DNA from: Ephydatia muelleri
Taxonomy: Eukaryota > Porifera > Demospongiae > Spongillida > Spongillidae
Assembly (NCBI GenBank): GCA_013339895.1
Contig: JABACO010000005.1
Span: 9,947,898 to 10,011,897 of the forward strand
Direction of reading: 5' to 3'
DNA: 64,000 bases
The position numbers and the translations under genes were made by a program. The notes beneath the pieces were generated by a model that made no database searches, was not told where the DNA came from, and was given only the letters and a program-made list of their open reading frames with translations. Positions 35,100-43,815 of this stretch are shown in pieces. Positions within the stretch are counted from its first letter, which is position 1; each line of letters starts with the position of its first letter.

Positions 35100-35640
35100 T
35101 CAGTTGGTTAGATGTAAAATCAGCAAACATTGCATCTAATGTTTCTAAAACTTTGTCATGAGTTGTGCCAAGTCTGATGATTCCCACATCTCAGAGCTCA
35201 GTACCATACTTGTCTCATCCATTAATTTCGTTGCCTGCAAAGTTGGCCATCAGCCTTTCCAGCATAGTAAAAGTATTCCACAAATGTGTAGTTACGTTTT
35301 GCAGCAACTTGAGGACCTTCCCATTTCCACCCTGTCGCATCGCTGAAATGCCAGAAGAGATTCTTCAAGTGCTGAGTGTGAAAGTGAGCAACAAATCCCT
35401 GTGCTTGTGCCATGGCTTTCTCAACTCCAGAACCATCAAATAATTTAGCTGAATGCTGGATGATGTGATTGAAACAACCAATGTATTCAAATGGCAGTAA
35501 TCGTCCTGCAGCAAGCATTGTGGCTGTTGTGTTAATAGTTACAGCTGTCACCATCTGCTACGTGATGTCAAACCCACACCTCAGCCACTTCGATCAACTT
35601 CTTGGCCAATTGCGGTTTTCTGGATGTACTTGTGCACCTA
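35100..35640 (-). pseudogene. hAT transposase fragment (ZBED type)
   Basis: The minus-strand frame at 35554-35222 reads AAGRLLPFEYIGCFNHIIQ, then HSAKLFDGSGVEKA and VAHFHTQ. This is the segment after the second catalytic aspartate region in ZBED-like hAT transposases, with the conserved C-x-x-H. The part upstream (35640-35555) looks like KLIEVAEVW, which normally precedes it, in another frame. Only about a quarter of the protein is present, and it is broken. It abuts a DIRS-like reverse transcriptase fragment. Confidence 0.6.
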
Positions 35641-35649
35641 TAGCTGTTT

Positions 35650-36983
35650 CCAAAGGAATCCGTTAACATGTCTCAGATTCACTACCAGCCGCTTCTTGCT
35701 CACCCTATTAGTGACTACCGACGGGGGCTGCATACCACTGGAGGGGCCTCTGCCCTCTCAATATATCCTCCCTTTAACAATTCATACACTGCCTTTTCAA
35801 CAAATTCTCTCTCAATAAGTGCTGTACTCTGGTTAGGCCGGGAATAGGATGTAGGTAACAAAAAAAAGGGAGTACATACCCATTCCTAACTGTATCCAAT
35901 ACCCATGGCGGTGCATGGAGCTCTTGTACCTAGAATGTTACACAACTACTCAACCTTCCCCTAACAGACATTGTACCTGTGTCCCCATCTTGAACCTCCC
36001 AACATCTGCCACACCCTTCCACATCTCCACAGGTGCCAAAGGAAGGTGTTATCTCCCCCACAGTTTCCACTCCATTAGGTGACACATTCCCAACCTCCGA
36101 GCACCCACAACACGTGCTCTCACCAGCCCCGTGTTCGTTAACACTGATCAAAGGATATGGCACACTGGTCAACGCCTTTGGACACTTTCTCCTAAAGTGG
36201 CCCAGCAACCCACAATGGAAGCATGTCCCCAAGGGCTTCGGCACCATACCCGCGGTTATCTTAGGGGCAAAGGGGGGCTTTGTTGTTGCGAAAGCTGGCG
36301 GTAGCTCATGCCACGCTGCCTCCTTTCTGGCCGCCTCTTTGCTGTCGCGAAGCTTGTGCTTCTTGGCCACCTTCCTATCTGCCTCCCTCACAGCCTTTTC
36401 CATCCTCTTTTCATCTTCAGAGTTCGATGCCAAGGCATCGTCCTCGTACTCCACCACGGCCCAGCCCGCCTCCAATCGGTCGGCAAAATTGCTCATTTTT
36501 TGCCTGCGGGAGAGAATTTTCATACCTTCGTCCAGGTCTTCCTTCACTTTCTTCAAAAGCTCCGACCCACGCTCTTCTGCAACCCCGACCCTCCTGATAC
36601 GACTCACCACCGATGCCACTTGCTCCACAACCTGGTCGATGAATGCCGACTGTATCTCGTTACCCTTCTTTTTGGAAGGTGTAAGCAGGCTTCTTTCCTT
36701 TTCGTACGCTCTGTGCTGACTCCATTTGGCTTTCTCACACCATCTGCGCCGTCTCTATTTGCCCTTGGTGCACGCTTTGGAGTTCTTCCTGGTTCTGGTG
36801 CGAGTCCCGGGCTGCCTCTTCTTGGCTTAGCCTAACACTCTTAAGTTCGTTCTGCATAAAATGCAACCCTTGCTCCTATCTGGGCGATGGAGTCGTTCGT
36901 AGGCCTGTTGGTATCAGTGGTGTTCGTTGAGCAGGTACCTGCGGCGCTCGTTGACGAGTTGTTACTGCCACTGCTGCTGCTCA
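35650..36983 (-). mobile_element. DIRS-like retroelement remnant (gag and RT start)
   Basis: On the minus strand, a gag-like region runs from an ATG at about 36983 to 35930. It is broken by frameshifts and stops between about 36640 and 36860. Its last frame (36628-35930) includes MSNFADRLEAGWAVVEYEDD and DELASNSEDEKR-like acidic residues, then one CCHC knuckle (CFHCGLLGHFRRKC). Reverse transcriptase begins at about 35850 with FVEKAVYELLKGGYIE, CSP and, after a frameshift, VSKKRLVVNLRHVNGF, the block typical of DIRS/Ngaro elements. It then stops where hAT sequence begins. Assignment to DIRS rests on motif recognition only. Confidence 0.6.
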
Positions 36984-37439
36984 TTTTCTGCCAGTAAGTT
37001 ACCAGTCATGCACTCACGCGCTTACACAGCCGAAAGTAATTTTCTGTACTGGATATGTGACATATGCCTATCATTATATGATACATATTATACCTGGTAC
37101 AACCTGGAACATATCCGTTCAGCACGACATATGATACACATTTTTGTTACATATATGGAAACAGTTTGACATTTTGTACCAAACTGTACTAACATTATGA
37201 CCCATATATGCGAAATATCATGTATGCTACAAATATGATTATCATATACCGTACCAATATGATGTGCTTAACATATATGGTACATATTGTACAAATTTGG
37301 CTGTGTGGACTGACTGTTTCGACCCTTTAACTCTATTAATACCCACCCACGTGGCCACCACGTGCTGTCCGACCAATCGCGGGAGCTTAGTTTCTGTCTA
37401 ATTTAACTCCGTACAAACGACAGAAACGTCTATATATTA

Positions 37440-37860
37440 TCTCTGCACAAATTAACAACGATGAGGTTTGATTCATAACAATTAGTCGTTATACAAAGAT
37501 CTGAACAGTGTTCTGAGATTCTTTTTGATAAAACGGGCCACAATTTTTTTTGGGTCCATGTGGTTCGAGTTGATATTTAATAACTTTAATGCTGCACATT
37601 CGATTACGTAAATGGGTCTTTATTCTTCTCAATGCAGAGAAAGATCTTTCTGCTTCTGAATTACTTACCTGAAAAATACAACCTATTTCAATTAGCACTC
37701 TTAGGAAATATATCGGCATCGGCATGAGGAAGATAACATTGCACAGCGGTCAAACACCAGCATCGCTAGTTACGAGTTATGAACAGATATATTTGGCGGG
37801 GGGAGTATACCCCCCCCCCCCCCCCCCCCCCCCTTTTCCCCCCTAAATCCGCCTCTGCAT
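37440..37860 (-). mobile_element. hAT remnant with C-terminal dimerisation motif
   Basis: A minus-strand frame (37725-37489) reads QVSNSEAERSFSALRRIKTHLRNRM, the hAT C-terminal dimerisation signature. At 37840-37857 lies TAAATCCGCCTCTGC, whose complement GCAGAGGCGGATTTA is an element end like that at 48803. A run of about 22 C lies next to it. Coding and terminal sequence are too close for a complete element, so most of the middle is deleted. Confidence 0.65.
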
Positions 37861-38030
37861 AGATAAACGAAAAATAAGATTAAGAGCCGCGTGAGATCGT
37901 AGATCGTCGTAGGCGTGATTATTAAAATCGGTCACGCGCACATTTTAATTTCGTTTTTATTTTTTGGGGTTAGCTAATCTGATTATCAGCCAAGATACGT
38001 ATTATGAGATATACACTTTAAAATGACAGA

Positions 38031-38106
38031 AGCAACTTTCCACACATCAGAGGTACAACTGCAATATATGCTGTCGTTGCATCTCTTCATAAATGAAAGC
38101 ATACAC
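38031..38106 (-). promoter_or_regulatory. Distal SECIS-like element of selenoprotein U copy B
   Basis: In the gene sense the RNA has ATGA (complement of 38087-38090), then AGAGATGCAA, a loop, TTGTACCTC and TGAT (complement of 38046-38049), with GAAAG pairing CTTTC outside. These are the core features of a eukaryotic SECIS (quartet plus helix II). It lies downstream of the proximal copy. Confidence 0.7.
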
Positions 38107-38181
38107 TGTCACTATTAAAAAAAAAAAGTTATCAGGAAGCAATCTGCTTTTGCTGCTGCCAATACACTTTAAAATGACAGA

Positions 38182-38258
38182 TGCAACTTTCCACACATCA
38201 GAGGTACAACTGCAATAAATGCTGTCATTGCATCTCTTCATAAATGAAAGCATGCACT
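38182..38258 (-). promoter_or_regulatory. Proximal SECIS-like element of selenoprotein U copy B
   Basis: The element starts about 23 bp after the TAG stop at 38281. In the gene sense it has TGCATGCTTTC, then ATGA (complement of 38238-38241), AGAGATGCAA pairing TTGTACCTCT with one mismatch, TGAT (complement of 38197-38200), and GGAAAGTTGCA closing the outer stem. The quartet ATGA/TGAT is the SECIS core. The apical AA motif is ambiguous. Confidence 0.75.
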
Positions 38259-38280
38259 GCCACTTGAGAAAAAAAGTTAT

Positions 38281-41200
38281 CTAGATGCAAATCTGCTTTG
38301 CTGCTGCCAAGACATCCTCTGGATCTGCATGGTCACCAAATTCTGCAGAGCGGTATTCAAACAGAATACCTTGGTCAACAGGTCCAATCACCAGGGTAGA
38401 GCCAAGGATAGTGCCATCTCCTTTAAGATTTCCATGGAACCCTTTGTGATATGATCTCCACATAGACTTCCACGCTCCAAACTTCAGTAAACCTGGAGCA
38501 AAAAAAGGTTGGCATGCACACTGCGCCCTTTGATGATAATGTGAATAAAAAAATTGTTTGATTCTAACCAAACCCTGGATAAAGGAAGGGGGATTTTGAA
38601 AGTGTTAAAGGACTCCTTTACTACAAGTGATACAAAAAGGTCTTTTGCTCCTTTACTTATTTAGTGCAAAGGTCCCTACGAATATTTAGTGCAAAGGTCC
38701 TTCGCCACTTTTATTTGTAATACGATTGTTTAGAGCAAAGGGTTGTTTTTCTTGACAACTAGACATGTGCATTCTTAATCTTTTTAATCTTTATTTCTGT
38801 CCGTGCATCTTTTTCTTTGTGCTGAGCAATAATGGTGGGCATAGCATCTGAACCCAATCAGCAATGTCCAATGATTTAATACCTTTTGGTACACTTCTCG
38901 TGTTCCATCTTGTAACTTTTGTCTTAGTTTTGTATTATTCCAATTCGACTTTTTCCCCCCAATGTACAACTCTCGCAAGCTGTCCGTTTCTTCTCTTATA
39001 ATTTCTGTTTTTAACACAAAAGGTTCTTTACTTCTGTACACACCATTCTATTTATACTATAAAGTTCCTTGCTACTTTACACATGATTTTTACTTATACC
39101 ATAAAGTCCTTCACACATGATGAATATTAATACTTTGCTCCTTTAATTGCTCCTTTTATCCAAGGGGTGTGATTCTAACATCTAGAAGATATATGATTCT
39201 AATCGCAATCTGGGTTGCGAGGATGAAGATAAAGTTACAGTACAGAGACAGATATTAGCATGTTTTCCCCACTCCACAGCCCACTGTTACCAAATAGTGC
39301 TCTTAGGACCAGGCACACACGACCGGTGACTACTAGAAACTGTTGCCAGCAATACCATCTAGTACGTCGCTGGCAACATGTCTCTCGAAGTCTATCTGAA
39401 AATGGCATCTGGAATGATTCAATGGGAGCCATGAAATCATCAAAGAACTCATCGACTTGTACGAAGGAAGGCTGTGTCTTTACGATACAAAATGTAAAGA
39501 CTACTTTAACAGAGATGTGAGCGCTGCAGGACATAGCAAAGGCTCTGAACACGACTAGTGAGAGCATTTTTTAATTTTATTAAAAAACAATTAAGCAAAA
39601 ACTGATTTAGTGCATGCTGCATGCATGCAAAGTGAGGAAGAAACCATGCAGATACCCATGAATAGGTAGTAAAATGACAACATTCATAGGTTACACACAA
39701 TACATAAATAAATATTAATGATAAGTCGTGCAATCAATATATTTAAGTGGTGTTCAAAAAATTACCAGTTGCCAAAAAACGGAGAGTATTGGACAATCTT
39801 TCTCTCGGAGAAATTACCATTCTCATCATGTTATCAGTGTGTGTGACGAGGGTTTTACCAAATGGAGTAATTAATTCTGCATCCATTCGAACAAAGTTCC
39901 TGTAAGTTGCTACATCACCCAAACGAAGCTCCTGCACTAAGTGGTAGTAAGCTCCCTGAGAACTGCGACATTTCGAGCTTTTCTGCTGTCTTTGTTTTCT
40001 TCTCATCAAAATAGCCACTCCCACAGCGCAAGCTCCAACAATTTCAGTCATTTGTGTAGGCTTAATAATCCGTATAATAATAATCTGTACCATAACTGGT
40101 TAACCACATCTACAGTCAACAGCGATATTCCATGTATCCTCCAAAAAACCTATAGCAATATTGCTGGCAACTAGTCGGAGATGATATTGCTGGCGATATC
40201 GTCTCATGTGTGCCAGGCCTTATGGCGCTATAAACAATGCTACTTATTTGTTGCCGTATACATGGCACAAACAATACAATATACATCATTATGCATGCTT
40301 TATCCAGACCATCCTTCTTCTCACATTATTTAATCTTGATCAACAAGAACATTTGTTTGCTAGCATTACTATTTAAACACCCACATACAATAGCACACAT
40401 ACCAAGTAGACCCATCCTGGTTATTTTAGGTCCATAGAATACTTTCTGTATAGAGGGTAGTAGCATGTAGGAGAAGGAGAATGACACTCCTCATATGGTG
40501 AACACTACACTCTCATTTTTCCCTGCAAGCTACCTCTGTATCCAGTAGCAGTTCACCCTTCAGATAGGGTCGAAATTCATCCACCCCAAGCTCCTCATGC
40601 ATAATCCCGTAGAGGGGGACATTGAGTTGGTTGAGGTCAGTTTTCAGAGAGGATAGCCCTGCAGCCTCCTGTCACACAAATCATGTGTTCATTCATGTGG
40701 AAAGGGAAGAAACATGTGAAAATGCCCCCCCTGGCTCAAATTAGATGTGGAGATTATTGCTGATTTCGAAACAAGAAACTCCTCCCAAACTATTCACTGT
40801 ACATATGCAGACCACAATTTACTTTCACATGAATTGAAAAGCATGTATGCATATATTCCGTACATTAAGTATTACCGTAGAATACCAGATGTAACGACCC
40901 CCCCCCTCCGCCCCTTACGTGAGACCCACCAAAAATGGCATGTTTTTGAAACGAGCGTATCTCCAAAACCCGCACGCCACCACGTACCTTTTACAGTTTT
41001 TATAAGAAAGAAGTGGTACCGCAATATGAGTTTGAAAAAGGTACGTGGTGGTGTGACTGGTTTTGGAGATACGCTCGTTTCAAAAACATGCCATTTTTTT
41101 TTTGGCTCTCATGTAAGGGGCGGAGGGTCGTTATATCTGGTATTCTACGGTACAAATACATTTGTTGTTAGCCCACATTTTTAAGTCATAAAAAAATATT

Positions 41201-43589
41201 AACTAGTCCTTTTAATGGACTTCCTAGCTACTGTAGTAAAAAAATGAACCTCAATGTGTTCCTGTGTTACAAGAACCCCTGATGTTGTACATGAAACCAG
41301 CACATGGATGCAACAAGAGTTTATATTAAATCTTTGGCTTACTTTAGGTTGGGCAAGCACTGATAAAAATAGGTGCAGGTAGAGTGGGTTGATTATAAAT
41401 GAGTAAATACATCCACTAAAATCCTGGACTGCTGCTGACAGCAAAGCACACTTCTCTGTAGGATTTAGAACTAGAAATTTGAATGTTTGTATGCTAAATG
41501 GGATAAGAGATTTACACACTAGAAACAATAACATCTGGCTTGTATTGGAACTCATGAAGAGGATCGAATACTCCAAAGTTCCTATAGTGCAATATTCCAC
41601 CTTGCCATCCAGATGTTCTCAGTCCCATGCATCTAGGGTGCAACTGTAGAATAGTCTACATGTAGTTTGTTGTGTGTTTTTGTTTTTGTTGTGTGTGTGT
41701 GTGATTTTGTTGCAATTGTGTATGTGTGTGTGTGTGCGTGCGCGAGTGGTGGGCAGCACATAAGCAATACAAGCACAGTGTGCCCCGTACAGTCGGACTA
41801 AACAGCAAGGGTATCACAATTCAAGAGATGGGCTAAAGGAACAACATTATTATACCCAATTTTTTGGTATAGTTAAATGTCTAATGTCCCAGAGGTATGT
41901 TTGTACACCCGAGTGTACAGAAATTCATGCCTCAAACCAGAACTGAAATCCAACAGCACAAGTATGTTTGTCATGCATTTTAGCTCAGGCTAAAATAGGT
42001 CAGGTCTAGTTCATATCTCCTAACTGAAGTACTATGAGGTATGCTCATAAGCGCGGGGGGGGGAGGAATTTCACTTTGACATTGTTGTTAGAAGTTCCAC
42101 CTGCCAACCAACCAAGTGCAATGCTCTCTTTCCAATCCATAAGATGTACTGTAGTATAGGCTAGCTAGGTGTATGGAATATGCTTGTGTGCACGTGCATG
42201 TTTGTATGCATGCACACAAAAGGTGGCAGCACATATAATACATGCCCATAAAAAACAAGTGCATCACAGGCTAAAGGAACAAAGTTTCACAAACTTATGC
42301 ATGTACCCGAGTTTGAATGCAAAGCATAAATCAGTTAGCCAGTAGGTTGGTAAGTCATATGTTTTACTAACAAGGCAAAAGTGTTGGTCTTAAACAGTAT
42401 AGTAATGAAATCAACACCCTCCATAATCAATGAAATCCACATATTCAACAAGAACGGTTAGAACTAGCACTTTCTGTTTGTGAGGATGGCCTCATCTACA
42501 GCTGCAACAATCGTGACAGTCACCAGATAATGTTAAAAAACACAAATTGTTAGTCCTTGAGTAACTTAAGTAAAAACTGATCAATTAACTACCTCTGGTA
42601 AACCATTAAAGCTAAATTTGTTTCGTTAAGTTTCATTAGTTGGTTTGAATTTCGTGATGAAACAGATTTCATAACTGCAATACTTAGACTACAGTAATCC
42701 AATTACTATTTTACTAAAAGTTATTAAAACACCAATAAACTGCACATTGCTTCAATTGATTTAATTTAATCTTTTCTGTAACTTTTCATTTCTTTCACCA
42801 TTATTAGAGGTTGTGACATCAGTTTCCATATTGTACAGTGAATTTGATACCTAACCGTCCAATAGCATATAATAATAACTTAGCTCTTGTTGTTAGCAAG
42901 AAGAATCTCATCAAGTTAAATTGTTTATTGTTTTTGTTCTACCCGGCAAAGGACTTGAGTTCATAATTGTGATCACCATCACTACAATCCAACACCTGTT
43001 ATACTTGCAATATACTAATGCACACAAAATCACTTCATTATGCTATACAATGCTCAGCCAAATCATCAATGAGCTTGCTCTCTGTTGTGCGATGCCATGC
43101 AGATGAGATGGGGAAGACAACAATAGTAACAATGATGAGTGTCTAGGATGATTGTTCGCAAACACTACGGATTAATATAGTTAGACCAGTCACCTCATCC
43201 CACGCAGCGCATTACAAATCCCGTCCAAGATACGTCTCGTTCCACCAAAATGCAGGTACTAGCTGTTAAATAATTCAACGTACCTCTCTGCACAAAGATC
43301 ACCCAACGCGCCTTATGACGTTTATGACAGCTCCGTGTTCCCGCCATAACTCAGTGGCTTTTACGAGTTGACCAGAGTTGTCGAGTTTTTTCAGAACAGC
43401 GGATTGAAGTTGACTAAAGTCATACGGACGTTGCCGAGGAGAGTACCAGGGAGAATTAGCATAAACGATGGCTGCTCCAATTGTCATCAAAACCGTCTTT
43501 AGTAGCAACCATGGAGAAATCATCAGCAATGTGACTGCTCCAACGAGCGTTACTATCGCCGCTGCTTTTAGCACAGACCGTCGCCTCAT
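38281..43589 (-). CDS. SELENOU: Selenoprotein U / PRXL2-like, copy B (in-frame UGA)
   Basis: Four exons: 43589-43284, 40668-40534, 40445-40403, 38492-38281 (phases 0, 0, 1), giving 231 residues if the TGA at 43299-43301 is read as selenocysteine (residue 97). The family is the thioredoxin-like PRXL2/FAM213A (AhpC-TSA type), redox regulators; the active site is C-x-x-C, here U-S-L-C. The N-terminus is a hydrophobic anchor (about residues 6-45), then SPWYSPRQRPYDFSQLQ and EHGAVINVIRR. Later blocks are EAAGLSSLKTDLNQLNVPLYG, YLKGELLLDTE, VFYGPKITRMG, HKGFHGNLKGDGTILGSTLVIG and EFGDHADPEDVLAAAKQI. Coding frame, amino-acid pattern and splice phase all continue past the TGA. Introns 1 and 3 contain transposons. 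The ordinary stop is TAG. Confidence 0.85.
39306..40219. mobile_element. PIF/Harbinger element, 914 bp
   Basis: Ends are GGACCAGGCACACACGAC at 39306 and the complement of the right end GGCCTGGCACACATGAG at 40219, flanked by the 3-bp direct repeat TTA (39303-39305 and 40220-40222), as expected for Harbinger. A minus-strand frame at 40093-39743 has FVRMDAELITPF and ISPRERLSNTLRFLATG, the N-terminal region of the Harbinger transposase. The catalytic part is absent, so it is a deletion derivative. It sits in intron 3 of selenoprotein U copy B. Confidence 0.8.
40875..41150. mobile_element. 276-bp palindromic MITE related to the pogo element
   Basis: The sequence is almost a perfect inverted repeat: the left half (CCGTAGAATACCAGATGTAACGACCC ...) folds onto the right half (... 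GGGTCGTTATATCTGGTATTCTACGG) around a spacer near 41005. TA lies at both edges (40873-40874 and 41151-41152). The terminal 25 bp match the ends of the 2.5-kb element at 44093-46632, and the inner segment also matches it. It lies in intron 1 of selenoprotein U copy B. Confidence 0.85.
41660..42010. repeat. TG-rich stretch and partial MITE in an intron
   Basis: TG-rich repeats occur at 41670-41745. At 41877-42001 is a half-copy of the hairpin MITE at 24538-24818 (sharing TGTCTAATGTC, TATGTTTGTACAC, AGAACTGAAATCC and GCATTTTAGCTC). All is in intron 1 of selenoprotein U copy B, where 42011-43283 holds nothing further that I recognise. Confidence 0.6.
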
Positions 43590-43705
43590 CCCAGTCAATG
43601 ATACGTCCGCTAACCGTTCGCTAACCGTTCGCTTATTATTAAGTACCGTAATCTATAATGAACACGTGAGACGTACCATGACCACGAAACATGTCACTTT
43701 ACAAC

Positions 43706-43780
43706 GGTGCAACTTTCCAAACATCAGAGGTACAACTGCATATGCTGTCATTGCATCTCTTCATACAAGAAAGCATGCAC
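43706..43780 (-). promoter_or_regulatory. SECIS-like element of selenoprotein U copy A
   Basis: It begins 36 nt after the TAA stop at 43816-43818. In the gene sense: outer stem GTGCA-TG-CTTTC, ATGA (complement of 43761-43764), AGAGATGCAA, loop, TTGTACCTCT, TGAT (complement of 43723-43726), then GAAAG-T-TGCAC. The 10-bp helix has one mismatch and one wobble. This fits a SECIS fold with an ATGA/TGAT quartet. Confidence 0.8.
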
Positions 43781-43815
43781 TGTCTAGTACTATATTTAGT
43801 GAAAAAAAAAAGAAG

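Larger units (their letters stand above)
38012..38284. repeat. Tandem duplication of a SECIS-bearing 3' UTR segment
   Basis: Two copies of a segment about 151 bp long lie in tandem (units starting near 38012 and 38162). Each contains the SECIS-like hairpin. The distal copy also includes a version of the last codons of the preceding gene (AATCTGCTTTTGCTGCTGCC), so the duplicated unit spans the end of the coding exon and the 3' UTR. Confidence 0.85.

Noticed and set aside
36033..36835. Long plus-strand frames opposite the gag-like remnant
   Set aside because: They are antisense to the zinc-knuckle frame, are Pro/Ser/Leu-rich and have no motif; the minus-strand reading is better supported.
43284..43589. 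Treating the SelU frames as genes truncated by a nonsense mutation
   Set aside because: Both paralogues keep the same TGA with coding sequence and donor phase intact afterwards, and both have SECIS-like 3' hairpins.
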